Assembly (NCBI RefSeq): GCF_002234675.1
Contig: NC_019870.2
Coordinates: forward strand, 6,332,485 to 6,396,484
Direction: 5' to 3'
From: Oryzias latipes
Lineage: Eukaryota > Chordata > Actinopteri > Beloniformes > Adrianichthyidae
Length of the DNA stretch: 64,000 nucleotides
The position numbers and the translations under genes were made by a program. Numbering within the stretch: position 1 is the stretch's first letter; every line of letters begins with the position of its first letter. The notes below the pieces were generated by a model. It was not told the DNA's origin, ran no database searches, and saw only the letters and a program-made list of their open reading frames with translations. Shown here piece by piece: positions 1 to 43,185 of this stretch.

Positions 1-1702
1 TCTGAATTCAATCAATTGTAAGAAAAAACGATTACATTTACAATATTACATTACAATTTATATTATCTTGAGGTCTAAACAGCTGATTTTGGATAAAACA
101 TACACTTTTATTTTGACCTATTTTAAATTACAATAATTTTGTAAACTCTGAAACATAAGAATTTAAATGAAAGCCCGTACTGGTTTACTTGAAAAGTTTT
201 GTGTCATTCCATACGCATTTTCAACGCAACAAATTTATCGGACTACCGGTAGTTTAAAAATAAAACCTGACAAGGCGGTAATTTGATATCCGCCAAAATG
301 AAGTTTGGTTCTTCGCAGCTTCCGTACTGGTTTACTGCAGCAATCTTCGATTTGGCCACTGGGGGGAGCAGCTGTCGCCCCAGGTTGCGGTGAGTGGGTG
401 GTTTTAACTTTTTCATGGAAAACAACGGGTTTTTTTTTCTTACTTGCGTCATTATCGATCCGAGTGAAACTGAAACTCCGAACCACTAACACTTTGACGT
501 TTATTTCCCTAAAAGAAGTGACGTTTCCGGTAAACGTTCCATACTGAAAAGTTCCTGCGCGCGTGCTCAGCAGAGCAGCAGGTTATTTAGGTCAGATTAA
601 AACAAATCAGATTAAACGTTTAATAAAGTTTTTATGTTCGTTAAACGTCGCTTTCTTTCGCCGTTAGTTACGCCAAGTTAAGAAAAGAAATCGTGTGAAT
701 GCAGTTTTTAAATGGTATTAAAGCAGTTTTAATATATTAATATTTACAACATTCTTGGAGGAAACGCAACAAATAATAAACGTGAGGTTGTAAAAGCACA
801 TCACGTGGTATTCAAGTAACTTTTTAGGCAAAACACGAACAATTTTCAGACTTGAAGACTGCATGACTCAATTATATCTTTCTGCAGCACTGATTGAGTA
901 AAAAGAAACAAATTTCATCTTAAAATGTTTACATTCTTTCATTGTAAAGGAAATGTAAGTGTGAATTATTGTGGTTTATTCTAAATTATACTTTCAAAAC
1001 AAATGGCAAATGTATTTCTTTTCACACACTTCCATAAATACACACACACACACAAATATATTTATATATATATATATATTTTTTTTTTCAATGTATCTGA
1101 ATTAAAATGTATACACTTGTCCCATATTTGGGGCCTTAAGATTTAAGACTTGGAAGACGTTCGGTTGCTCACATGCAGACTTGACTTCGAGGACCCTTGC
1201 TCTGTGATTGAAAAATAAAAATATGTATATAAACTAAATAGAAATAAGCACTACTGAAACAAAGAAAAGCTGTATTTACAGTGCTGTTGCTTTGGGAATC
1301 CATAAACACTAAAATATTGTGTTTTTTGATTGTATTTAGTTTTTTCCCGCTGAATGGAAACTTGACCTCAATTTGTTTCCATAAATGTCAAAGTTATCCT
1401 CATTTAGCAAAAAGTAACTTGTGATCATGTTGAGACTATTGTAAAAAACAAGTTAATGGACATTTAATGAGTAATATATTACTCAAAATTAATTCTTAGT
1501 GGCTCACACCACTTAAATATAGCAAAACCTGTTATGTTTCTGTAATATATTACTTTAGTATTGTGTTACAAATAACTGTGACTCTGCATTTCCCCTCAGA
1601 AATGACTGGAAGTGTGAGGATTTGTGTATTTTGTTGTTCTCATTTGTGGACATCAGAGCATCTTGGTTGTGTTTACAGCAGCATTGTTGTCTTCTGTTGC
1701 AG
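1..1702. other. AT-rich stretch without a recognised gene
   Basis: Only short open frames without codon-like character. A CA/TA microsatellite lies at 1041-1079. Nothing else supportable. Confidence 0.5.
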
Positions 1703-1757
1703 TGAGGAGACGCATGGCTCGACTCCCATGAGAAAGAGGCCAGCTGATCACACATGA
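1703..1757 (+). other. Possible terminal coding exon of an unseen upstream gene
   Basis: A good acceptor (GTCTTCTGTTGCAG) is followed by a short frame EETHGSTPMRKRPADHT and TGA, then a comparatively GC-rich 250-base block like a 3' UTR. No family match is recognised and the rest of the gene would have to lie upstream, so this is speculative. Confidence 0.15.
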
Positions 1758-2439
1758 CTGCTTTTTAAAGAATGGTAACTTGTCTTGCCGGGAGCTTGTG
1801 ACAGTGAAACTCTCTAAGTGGACACATGAGAGTGAACGCTGCCCCTTGAGATGCAGCTCAGGCGTCTGTGCCTCTGCTGTGCATTAGGAGGGCAGAAAGC
1901 GACAGGCTCTCGATAGCTCCAGGTCCCCCGTGGTGGACTTTGAGTATGGAACCGGGCCTGACATGTTACTGTGGAGCCAGAACTCCTGTCTCTGATCACT
2001 TTTTGTCCAGAATAGTTGAATTAGTTTGTTTTTAACGACAGTTAAACAACAAATCCACAGCAATTTTCAGCCTGTTTAGCTGACTTTCAGTTCATTTTCT
2101 TTGTTATTATGGAAGCATATTGCATTCAATTAAATAAATAAATAACAGGGGTTCTTCGTTGTAATTTTTCTTTTAAATTTTGTTTTTCATGCTCTTTTTT
2201 TTAAAAAACTATTTAAGCCAAGGCAAGTTTGTTTGTATGGCACAATTCATACACAAAGAAATTCAAAGTGCTTCACAAAACAGGAAAATGCATTAAAATC
2301 ACAATACACAGCAGTGCATAGATTAAAAACATATATAATCGTTTTAAAATTTACTGTTAAAGAAAGGAAAAGATTTGATGGGCTTTAGCTCGTCGTAGAA
2401 TGCATTAAAATCAAAACATGTCATAGTGTAAAAATTAAA

Positions 2440-2772
2440 ATCATTCACTCATCTTCTTTACCGTTTTATCCCTTTCGGGGTCACGGGGTTGCTGGAGCCT
2501 ATCCCGGCCACTTGGGCATAGGCAAGGGATGCCCTGGACTGGGGTCCAGTCCGTCGCGGGTAGAATATCCACAATCACACATTCACTATCATACCTATGG
2601 ACAATTTAGAGTTGCCAATCAACCTATGAAGCATGTTTTTGGACGGTGGGAGGAAGCCGAAGATCCCGGAGAAAACCCACGCATACATGGGGAGAACATG
2701 CAAACTCCACACAGAAAGGTCCCCCATTGATGTAGTTTTTCATGTCCCCCAGCCGGGACTTGAACCGGGGGC
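2440..2772 (-). repeat. Dispersed teleost repeat, SINE-like (copy 1)
   Basis: Shares long runs with 39050-39345: GGGTCACGGGG, GCTGGAGCCTATCCCGGCCA, CCTATGAAGCATGTT, GGTGGGAGGAAGCCGAAG. Read on the minus strand it opens with GGTTCAAGTCCCGGC, a good match to the tRNA B box, so a tRNA-derived origin is likely but unproven. The open frame inside it is not a gene. Confidence 0.65.
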
Positions 2773-4040
2773 CTTCTTAAATTAAAAGCATAAATAATTA
2801 AATTAAAAAAACACTTTTTTTTTTTTTTTTAAAGAAATACACTTCCACATGTTTTGACATTTGTCAGTTTTGAATAAGATTACATATACATATTTAAATT
2901 TCAGATACTTTTAAAGTCAAAAAGAGTTTTGTCCACATGTTCAAGTTTGTTTGGTATTTAATCCTTAAAGCCACATGCTTTATATTTGTTTTTGATTCAA
3001 CCAAAGCCATCATTTCTTCCTTTTACAAAAAACAAAATATATACACAACAGGAAGTTTGGTTCACAAAAGTAAAACAAAAGATGGCAGGATTATAAAATG
3101 TAAACGTAAACATTTGAAGTACAAGGGACTAAAATATACTGTGGTTGCTTTTCAGATCCGAGCATAGAGGATTTTTGCTGACTTACTGGTTTGATTGGAC
3201 CTTTCAACCATTAAAATATTCCATGGACCACCAATGGGCTACACATGATGCACCCACTACCGTGCTTTACGGTTGTAGAGATGATGCCTTCCAGAAGTCT
3301 AACAACATTTTCTATAATATGTATTTATATATTTTTGTGTGTTTAAAGTTTGCTTTCTGCTTAGTTTTAATTGCCAACTGTGGCCCATTTTTAGGCATTA
3401 TGTTAGTTTGTAGGGTTTTTTCCTTTTGTCAAATTCATTTTGTGTCTTTTTTTGTTATGGTCATACAAATGTTTAACACTTGAAAGCAAGAAAAATAAAA
3501 AGAAAAAATCATTTATGTTTTACTTACTTTTTTTTTTTAGAATAGAGTGACTGAAAATGTAAATAATTATGCAATTTATCTAAGTTGCATGCAATCGCTG
3601 GCTAAGCTCAGCTATAACATTTGACCTTCCTGTGATGCTTTTATTTTTTGCAAAGAATATAAAATGGATTTATTAGTCTCCTTGCTGCAAGGGGTTACTT
3701 TAAAAATGATTGTACGCATCAGTGTCTTAAAAAACAAGAAAAAGTCCCCATTGACAGTTTATTTATTATACAATTTTATTTTTGCAGTTATTCAAAAAAA
3801 ATTGAGAAATTAAATTGTTCTCTATAACTGAGAGAAGAATGCATTAAATTACGTTCATTCCTATTTAGGAATAAAGAACAAAAACTTAAAACTGTGAAAT
3901 TCTTAAAGAACAATAATGAAGAAATGGGCGGGGCTACATCTACCCGTTAATATACACAAAAATTAAAATAATCTTTTAGTTTACGGGGAAACTGCTGAGA
4001 TTTTGTGCCCCCCCCCCCCCCCCAAAAAAAACTAAGCTCC
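2773..4040. other. Intergenic stretch, no gene seen
   Basis: AT-rich with A and T runs and a poly-C/poly-A tract near 4009-4030. Small frames only. Confidence 0.5.
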
Positions 4041-4324
4041 TCCCCTTTATGGGCGGTCCAGCGGGGAGGCTGAGTGAGCATCCGTGCATCCGTTTTCATG
4101 GCTCACAAGGACGACGCCGCTTTTCACATTCTCGGGCTAAATCTGTCAGTATCGCAGGTGCACGCGGGTGGTACATGCGCAGTCTGATTCCACATGGAGC
4201 TGGCGTTCAAGGACGCCCCGGTGAAGGATTTCGAGTGTCCGCGGCGACGGCGTGGGCCGCCGTGATGATGTGACGTGACGGGGATCTTCTCTTGTCGCTC
4301 CGCTGCGCCTCTCTGTCGCTCACC
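4041..4324 (+). promoter_or_regulatory. CpG-rich promoter / 5' UTR of dipk1b
   Basis: Dense CpG dinucleotides and GC-rich sequence stand out sharply from the AT-rich flanks and end at the dipk1b ATG. No TATA box is obvious. The exact transcription start cannot be placed by reading. Confidence 0.55.
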
Positions 4325-10390
<6,066 letters not shown>

Positions 10391-10636
10391 AACCACGCAG
10401 GGGAGCAAACCTGCGCCCGTGAGGACAGTTTAGCTGTTTTTTACAGATTCCGTGTTGCCAAAATGTGAACTTTGAAACAATGTGAGAGAAACTGACAAAA
10501 AAAAGGGGGTGAAAAAATCCCACAAACCCCCCATCATGCTTTAATTTTCATCCAACTTCTTTCAGGTGAAGCATCATCTATTTGCACACTTTCCTCAGGA
10601 CACTGCCTGACACTTTTGTTGAAGTTAGTTTTTTAA

Positions 10637-10778
10637 ATTAAAGCAACCAGCAAATGGTATTTCCTTTTGTTTCTTCTAATACCCGATAAATGTGACTGGG
10701 GGAGAGTGCACAACTGTAAAAAAGATCTGAATTCTTGTTGGGTTTTTAGTAGATCAAGACTCAAACAATAATAATAAA
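10637..10778 (+). terminator. Candidate polyadenylation signals of dipk1b
   Basis: ATTAAA at 10637-10642 and AATAAA at 10773-10778, the latter running into an A stretch, lie 0.25 and 0.38 kb after the stop. Which is used is not visible. Confidence 0.35.
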
Positions 10779-11895
10779 AAAAAAACAGTAAATCAATTGT
10801 CTCTGTTATTTTTCAGTTGGACATGAAAATTTCAAATTTTTTATTGTTCTGACAAACAAAAAATAAGTCAAATAGAGCACAGTTGAGATATGGAGAAGCT
10901 GTCGGAAGCCTAGCAACGTTGAAATTCCACTCAATCCTCTTTTGATCTATTGTCAAGTCTCAGTGTTTTATGCTGTTTTAGCCATAATCAAAAATGCGTT
11001 GTTTTCTAGGACATACACTTTATTACCAAAATAACCAATTTTAAGCTTAGTTTTCTTAATTTATGTCTGCCATCATCAGAAAAATGCCTCAAAAATATGT
11101 TAAAAACATCAAAAACAGTTTTATGGGTCTCAAGCTACAGTCAGTCACATCGGGCATGTGACACATGTTCATAAAGGCACAAATTTTAGCCCATGGTGTT
11201 CACACTGGACCAGCAGCGAGGGGCTTTGTCTTTTTCTATTGTTCACTAGTGCATTTCTGCAACCTGCTGTTGGACGTCGCCTCGGTTTGAACGCCACAAA
11301 GTTCATATACGATCAAGTTTTTGTGGCGACTGCTTCAGAAAAGCCCTCAGCAAGCTTAATAGAACCAACATCTTGAGGGTTTTAATTTAGCTGTCCTTGT
11401 GTGAATGGGTCAAATTTGACCCATGGTTCAACTCAGCCTGAAAATACTTAAAAACACTGCATGTCATACCATCCCCCCAATTCATTGTTAAATTAGTATG
11501 TATTCACATAGTATGTATTCACATATATAGATTCAAAAAGTGTTTTTTAAAAATAATATATTTTTACTTTTTTGATTTACTTGCTTTTATATTCCCAATT
11601 ATTAAATTACAGCCCAGGAGGATTTTTTTTCTTCCACTTTTTGGAAATTCCTTTCCCCAAAAAAAAAGGCTGCGACATCTCTTTGTTGCCTTCACTGTCG
11701 TCGGAAACACCATCCTCATCGGGGGCCAACAACTTGAAAGGGAAAAACTAAAACATGATTTTTATATCTACATTAAACATGTAACCAACACTTGTATTTA
11801 AAGAAAAAAACATGTCTAAGTACTAAAAAAAGCTAGATCAAAATGCCGAGTTTCAAAAGCACAACCTGTGAGTTATAGTTTTCATGCCGCAGTTA

Positions 11896-11915
11896 CTTTT
11901 TATTTATTTATGTAT

Positions 11916-11950
<35 letters not shown>

Positions 11951-11953
11951 TTG
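11896..11953. repeat. (TTTA)n microsatellite
   Basis: About fourteen TTTA units with one GTA interruption. Confidence 0.95.
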
Positions 11954-12014
11954 ATCATTTGCAAGGAAACAAATCTGTATAAACGTGGAAAGGAGTATTT
12001 TAAGCCACAGTGGA

Positions 12015-12360
12015 TCTAGCCCGTGTGTAACACAGATTTACTACAGCCTTTAACGCACCATCAGCTGTTGGTGAAGCGGACCGGATGGAGGCCGGTCGGT
12101 GGGCTGGTCTGCCTTCTGTTGCCTGACAACACGGGACCGTTAACATGCGCACCGCAGGGCGGAGACCTGTGGCTGCCGTCGCCGCCGCCGGCACACCGAA
12201 CGCTGCTAGTAGAAGAAACACCGGTTCGGAAAGTTCTGAGCGCCGTTCATTGCCGCCGCGGACTCCGTTCAGGTGTTAGCTAAATGAAGCGGCTAACGTC
12301 AAGGTTAGCTAGCAGCGTTAGAGTCCCGCCCGCTTCGGTTCGGACAGTTTGTGTGAGAAT
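12015..12360 (+). promoter_or_regulatory. CpG island, likely ttll11 promoter and non-coding first exon
   Basis: A GC- and CpG-dense block between AT-rich flanks, about 0.3 kb before the ttll11 ATG. A donor-like TTCAG/GTGTTA sits at 12268-12278. An acceptor-like CATTACAG ends at 12540, ahead of the coding exon, so a leader exon spliced to 12541 is plausible. This is inference from signals only. Confidence 0.5.
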
Positions 12361-12599
12361 TAGGAAGTTTTTTATGAAAATAATGTATCCAGGAGCATTC
12401 ATTGCTAACATCACTTCTATATCTTTAGCTGTCAAACGGTGAAGTTAAGTATGTTTGCTTCTCAGTTGAAAATGGCTTTTTAATGAAACCATTCAAACTG
12501 GCAGCGTTCTGATTCCCCTTTTGGCCTCCCTCATTACAGTCTGTTTATTCTCTGTGGGACAACTGTGCCCTGCCCAGCAAAGCATTGCACTTTTGCATA

Positions 12600-36672
<24,073 letters not shown>

Positions 36673-38239
36673 TGAGACAGAGGCGAGTCAACCGGTCTCT
36701 GAACGCCGCCTTCAACCTCTCTTCGCAGGAGACGGGGAGAATTGGGGTGCATTTCTCCCATGCAGCTCCACAGAAAGACCAGCCCAACTCCCGCTGGCTG
36801 AGCACTGCTCTCCGTCTGATTGCTTCTTTTCAGATCAGGAGATACCTGCAGGGGAGATGCAGTAGAAAGTAAGAAATGAGTAAAGAGACTGGTGGATTCC
36901 TTCTTTCCCTCCTGGTGGGATCATACATCCGCAGCATGGCCCTGTCAGGAGGAAGAAACGGCTGCTTTTCATTTCTAACCGATTCTCCAGGGCAGCTATT
37001 CGCTGAAACATTTACAACAAATTGAAACTCTCCTTTCAGGGAAAACACCCAATCTGTAGATCCTCAAACATTGCAAAGGAGAAACTTCTGCATTTCAGTC
37101 ATTTAAATTTGCACAGCAGTTCTTCAAATCACTCCATTTGCACGGATGATAAGCTGCTAGGCTTTTTTTGCAGCGTGCATGTGTGCGTGTCCATCCACTG
37201 ATGAATTTATTTTTGTGCAGCTCAGTGGTGAAAGCCTATTGACAGCCTGTGGCTCAGCTGTTTGTCCTCCATGAGCCCATTAGTGATGAGTTAAGTGAAT
37301 AAGTATTCGCTTATCCTCTATCGCGTCAGCGGCTATTTCTGTCAGGCAGCCTCGGCCAATATGTTTTTAGGCCGATTGCTTTGTAGTCGCCTAACTCCCG
37401 CGGGGGATTCATAATTTCAGAAGGAACTGCATGGCACAGAATTGAACCATTTTACCTGTCAGCTACGCAAAGAGCACCCACTTAACTTTTATTGTTACAA
37501 GTTTGTCATGAATGAGAATCTGATGTAGATCGGATGCATTTACTGAAGTGTAGTTAAGTTCATATGAAGGAGAAATACTTGACGAGTTTTTCAGGGCGAT
37601 GGAAAAATAAATGTTTTTCTTTTACCAGAAGATGTGGACTGACGTTGCCTCCAGTTCTTTCATCTGTCGGATAATTACACACCGCTGACAAACGGCCAAA
37701 CGCGCGGGAAGGTATGCAGGCTTTAATGTGAATGTTCTTCTGAGCATCAATCACTACAGGTAAAAGTCAGGTTTGAATGAAAGATTTTACTGTTTTTTTT
37801 CTTTAAACTAAAGCTTCGTCGGTTAAACTTTTGGGTTTTAACCTGGAAAATTGTAGTGATACAAATGGAATATAAATGGAATATTTTCCTGTCTTTGGTG
37901 TTTATTTACAATATAAAGAGAAAACTAATATACAGACTTCTAAATTCTCAGCAAAAGCAGAAAGAGGTGAAACTTTGGCAAAATAAAAAAAAACGTTTGC
38001 TGTCATGAACAGCAAAGCGACTGTTCAGATTACAGGAGACCAAATCTAAAAAAAAGTGCTTCATTCAGGAAAAAGCAAAATAAAAACTGTTAGGAAAAAC
38101 AAATGGCAAGCACGGTGGTGGAGGTGTGATGATGTGTGGATATCCAGATGCTTCGGTGCCTGAACACCTCTTCTGAATAGTTTAAATATTTTAGAAAGTT
38201 CAAATGATACAGCAGAAATCCAGTTAGAGAAAAGCTACA
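36673..38239. other. ttll11 3' UTR and flank
   Basis: Follows the ttll11 stop. A candidate AATAAA lies at 37606-37611. At 38100-38160 a short run encodes a KHGGGGVMM-like string resembling a Tc1 transposase scrap. Otherwise no gene is seen. Confidence 0.35.
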
Positions 38240-38424
38240 TAGAAAGAAAAAATTCAAAAACTTTGAATTGATGTGTTATGTTTCCATACTGTCAATTAAT
38301 TGGAAACGGTTTTCAACTCCAAAGTGCACATTATAAACTTGAAAGGGATACTTAAAAATGTAAAAAAAAAAGGTTTAATCTCTAAAAATTTCAAAATAAA
38401 ATTGATAAATAGGTTTTGTGAATT

Positions 38425-38640
38425 GTTCAGTAGGCGGGGTATAGGACTGTCACGCAGGACAAAGGTTTGATTCCCTGAGCCTTTATGCTGCTACTTAGCT
38501 GGGCCTCCCTATGCCTTGAAAATACACGGTTGCATCAGGAAGGGCATAAGGCGTAAAAAAAGAAAAACCTCTGCCAAACCACCTGCGTGAAATAGTGAAA
38601 GCTGATTTGCTGATTTCCCTCAACGTGATAAGGTAAACAT
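38425..38640 (+). repeat. tRNA-like SINE inserted in foldback copy 2
   Basis: GGTTTGATTCCC at 38466 is B-box-like, followed by the CATCAGGAAGGGCATAAGGC segment typical of fish short repeats. Boundaries approximate. Confidence 0.5.
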
Positions 38641-38698
38641 TAGACATTGTGAATTAAAAAATATATATATTTTAATTTAAAAAAAATATCCAAAACTT

Positions 38699-38701
<3 letters not shown>

Positions 38702-38786
<85 letters not shown>
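38702..38786. repeat. (AT)n microsatellite
   Basis: About 42 AT units, inside the left arm of foldback copy 2. Confidence 0.95.
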
Positions 38787-38790
<4 letters not shown>

Positions 38791-39044
38791 TTAAACTGTA
38801 ACCAAACAAGTAAAAAACAATTATTTCTAACAGCTGCTGTTTTGTATTTTCAATATTTGTTTTTTCCTTTTCTATGTCTATCCCTAATGCCGTTTCAATT
38901 CAGACTTTTCATTTTTTGAAACTGGGCCTTATTTTATGTGGGGGTGGGGCTTCGAGCTCATCGGCCACCGGAACATGATTGACATCAGGGGACAGAGGTT
39001 ATGATGATGGGTTTGAAACCCATGGGTCATCCCTAGAGACATTG

Positions 39045-39345
39045 CTTCATTCATTCATTCATCTTCCAAACCCGTTTTGTTTTGGGGTCACGGGGCTGCT
39101 GGAGCCTATCCCGGCCACTCGTGGGCGAAGGCAGGGGACATCCTGGACAGGTCGCCAGTCTGTCGCAGGGCCACACCCATGCACATTCACATTCACACCT
39201 AGGGAGCATTTAGGGTAACTAATTACCCTATGAAGCATGTTGTGGATGGTGGGAGGAAGCCGAAGGAGAACATGCAAAGGTCCCCCACTGGTGTTTCAGG
39301 TAATCCAGATGACTTCTTGCTGTGATGCAAGAGCGCCAACCACTG
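39045..39345 (-). repeat. Dispersed teleost repeat, SINE-like (copy 2)
   Basis: Second copy of the 2440-2772 family, sitting inside the interrupted foldback element. It has lost part of the middle. Confidence 0.65.
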
Positions 39346-39695
39346 TCTGCGCTACAGTGAAGACATTGGTTCATCAGAGGAGGAAGGACACAGGCGATGC
39401 AAACAACAGATGCTCTTCTGGCTCCAAAAAGTCTGAATTGAAACTGAAAATTGAGCACTGAAAGCGAAAAGGAAGAGAAACAAAACACGAAAAGAAAAAG
39501 AAAAAACAGTTGTTAAAAATACATATTTTGTTTAATTTCATAACAGTTTACACTTATTCTTTTTTTTTCAAGTTTAACTTTCTTCAAATCAACTATATAT
39601 TTATTTTTTCAAATTCACAATGTTTTTTTCTTTTCTTTCAAATTTACAATCTGGTTTTTTATTCACTCAGAGCTGATTTTGACTTGACCCCATAT

Positions 39696-42600
39696 ATTTT
39701 AGCTTGATGTGCATTGAATGAATCCACTTTTATTAAGGTTTTTTTGCACTTCCCTAATGACTGATAACTGTCAGGCAGTGTGTAGGTCAGCTATCTTCTC
39801 TCACATCCCTCTATCATACCCTCTTTACTCTTCGTATCCAGAGTTGAAGGATATTTCCTCGCTGGCAGTTTGTCATCAATACATACTCACTTTGAGTTTT
39901 TTTTATTTTCACACGAATTACGCTGAACTTGTTCCAAAGAAAATGTTTATTCTCACATTGGAGTCGCAGAATTGTGACAAACCAAGAAGACGAGACACAC
40001 AGGAAGCAGATTTTAAAATAGCTAAATAAAACTTTAATAGGTCTAGTTGCAAATGTACATAAATTGCACAGCCACATTTTGTCAACACAAATTCTTCTGT
40101 ACATTATTGTTTTTTCACTGTCGTCAAAGGAAGCAGAATCTAGCAAATACTTTATACTTTCAACATACTTACAAAAGTATTTTCTACAATAGAAAACATA
40201 CAATATCTTTGACTTTAATTATAGCTTTATATTTTAATAAATCTTTTGAACGAGTGGTTGAGCTCCTGTTTTGTAGGGTGAATGCATTGAACCGGGGTCA
40301 TGGGTGGAATTATCCAGCTGAGTGCTTCTTCAATCTGGGGTACAAGTGCAAATGTGTGACCATTTTAGTTTGTCAATTATATTTTCTGAAAAGTTTAAAA
40401 CCAGACAATACTGATATGGCTAAAGAATCTCCAAATGTGCACCTTTACTTTGCCAAAGTCTGGAATTGCTGCTCATAGGAATCAGAAAAAAATATTTTTG
40501 AACCAAATTACAAATGGCAACATTTTTGGAGTTAGCTTAGCAATAAGCAATAAGTTATAATGTGATTAAACCAAATTCCATGCAATTACTGAGCTAGCTT
40601 TATTAGCACACCTTTAATGTAAGGGTATTTTAGCAATGAGCTTGAATTAAATGCAGAGTCAAATTGGTTAAATGCAGAGATGATCTAGATTCAAAAACCT
40701 GTAGCATTTCTGTTACCCAATCTTTAGCGTAAGGCTAAAGTCATAATCGTTAGGATGCTAAGCTACTACAATGCAAAATGAGGGTATGCATGTGACTTCA
40801 CAAGCCGCCATATTAGCTGGGAGCATTAGAGTGGAGCTGTGATGTGGTTGAAGTTCATACGATGGAAAATTATAGCCTACATATTCACTGGATACCTGCT
40901 GCTTCATGATTCAGGATCATGGTTGGAGAAATTGGTGGAAGAAAGTAATTTGTTCAGGTCATCAGGTCAGAGTTTTAAGGACCTGTTGATCATTACATGC
41001 ACTGCCTCCGACTGTGTAGACTGACTTTTTGGCGGGCGCTATGCTAAAGGCCGTGTCACACTGCTAATGAAATAAGTGATAAAATGGGTGGTCTTTACGT
41101 TACGTTTTTACAGCCGTATCACGAATGAACCACGTTAACCCTTGTGCTATCCTAGGCACTTTAACATTGGGAGTTGGGTCATCTAGACCCCGCATGACCC
41201 TTTTTTCTTCAATGATTTGTGATCTTCACTGGTGTCCATGGATTACATGAAATCGTTCCACCTTTATCCACCTTTGTCATGGTAGGGAGAACACGTCAAT
41301 GTAAGGGTGGGGTCATAGGATAGCACAAGGGTCGAGAAAAGATGAGGCTGGGTTCTCATGGGTTTAACGTGATATGTTCGCCTGGAAGGTTTGTGACACT
41401 AATGTGGAACGGTTGTAGAAACCCACAAATTTGCGTATGCATTTTGCAAAAATCATGCACAATTGCTCAAGATTTACGTAATAATTGTGTATAAAATTTG
41501 TCAAATATGCACAAACTGCAGAATTCTCAACTGACCAAAAATTTGGAACGGCTCAAAATCGGATTCATGTAAAGACCAGTCGGCCGAAACCCTCGATGGA
41601 CATCTGCGCACATCGACGAATGACGAATGCAAGAAACACTTATGAATTACATGTAACACGCATTTATCACCAAAGACCAAAATTTAATGCGTGGACTATG
41701 CGCAAGATATACGTAGCGGCCATCAGATACCAATATGTCGACACAAAAACATAAGTGCAAAAACATTCTAGCTTCTTTTGACAAATTAGAAATAGAAATT
41801 GCAACCAAAAGCTATGCTGCAGCCGCAGTTCAGATGTGTGTAGCATTACGGTATATATCATATATTAATAGATGTCGCCTTACTCTGCATTGGGTCGGAT
41901 TCAGCAGCGCAGTAAACACCGAGTCCAGATGAATTAATCTTTGCAATGTAATAACTCTTTATTTTTTTATCTTCGAAGTGGGCTACCTCTTGAAATAGTA
42001 TTAGATCGCTGCAATATCTACCCAATGCTAAAGCTATCCAGCCAATATGGCGCCGTAAACAAAGTCACATGACAGTTTTAAGTGTCAAATGTAGCTGCAC
42101 TACCTAAACAGCCAAAGTTTGTAAGCTAAAGGAATGATTCTTGAAGCAAAATTTGATCTTTTTTTTGTAACATTCAAGCAAGTTTCTAACAATGTATAGT
42201 GGAACTGTCAATTTCTCGTTTTAGAGAACTTATTCTTTGAATGATGCTGTGTAAATATTAAACAAGAAACACTTGTTTTTGAAGCATACACATACATTTT
42301 TTTCCTAGCTTATCTGTTCCTGTTTAAATGTTTAACTAGCCTGCTAGTTAAAAAAAAATCTGAATTTTTTCCTCAGGTTTTCTAGTGTAACAATTCCACT
42401 GCCATTATTTGTTAACTTTAAAAATTGTTATGCCTGTTGTCAAATTTCCACTTTTTTATAGGAAAAAGTTGTAACACCAAATAATTTGAGAAAAGTATTG
42501 CATATTTGGCAATTGAGATCAGTTTTTGTTGTTTAGTAGAACAGTTTGGCCTAAACTGAAATTACAAGCCTTTTATAATGGTTTCAAAACCGTTTCTGAA

Positions 42601-43049
42601 TTAATTTTTTAAGTTGAAGACTCAAATGTTTAAATATTCCAAACATTTTAGGGTTCAATTTGTAATATCTACTGTTAATCTTCGAAATTTCTGGAAAAAA
42701 GGTAGGAAAATAAGTGTCTGTTTTTTTGGTAGAGAGTTTGGATGTTGTTTCTTTACCGCTATAAATGTTGCAAAAGAACCTGCACTGCCACCTAGTGTTG
42801 TGGTGGTGTTATACACAGAGGTGTCATAAAAATACATTTAAAAAGCAGCTTAAGGGGCAGGGCTACTTTAAACTGAAATTATTTTCAGGTTGACTCATCA
42901 ATTATTTTTGTGTTATTGAGATTTGTCTTCATTGTGTAGTGGTACTAGTACTACTATTGCATGAGGAATGAGAATGAAGGCTTAAACAATGTAAAGGATC
43001 ACTTTCAATTGTACAGGTGTGCCGAATACAACTAAAAAATGCATAGAGC
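39696..43049. other. Convergent intergenic space between ttll11 and dab2ip
   Basis: AT-rich. Apart from MITE M1 (41138-41332) nothing could be identified; several frames of 60-143 codons show no family resemblance. Confidence 0.45.
41138..41332. mobile_element. MITE family M1, short form
   Basis: Ends ACCCTTGTGCTATCCTA and TAGGATAGCACAAGGGT are perfect inverse repeats; 195 bases, non-coding. Shares GGAGTTGGGTCATCTAGACC and GTGTCCATGGATTACATGAA with two copies in dab2ip introns. Confidence 0.85.
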
Positions 43050-43152
43050 TAGACTAGGGAGAACTAGAAGATTGTGCTTGTAGATCCATTTTGGACTCTG
43101 CTTGGCCAAAAACCTCAGAGGTATCCATCTCAAGATCTCTATCTTTTTGTGT

Positions 43153-43185
<33 letters not shown>

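Larger units (their letters stand above)
10391..12014. other. dipk1b 3' UTR and intergenic stretch
   Basis: 3' UTR to about 10.7-10.8 kb, then AT-rich sequence with a TTTA microsatellite at 11896-11953. No gene seen. Confidence 0.5.
38240..39695. mobile_element. Large foldback element F1, second copy broken by insertions
   Basis: The core (GGGGCTTCGAGCTCATCGGC against GGGGCTTTGAGCTCATTGGC at 16516), the right arm and the GACTTGACCCCATA end match copy 1. The left arm is split by a SINE-like insert (about 38425-38640) and an AT microsatellite; the core is split by the repeat at 39045-39345. Confidence 0.6.

Noticed and set aside
12585..12599. Non-AUG extension of ttll11 exon 1
   Set aside because: Only five codons opened by TTG; the ATG at 12600 has a suitable context.
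40047..40478. 143-codon plus-strand frame in the convergent space
   Set aside because: AT-rich chance frame, no family resemblance and no start context.
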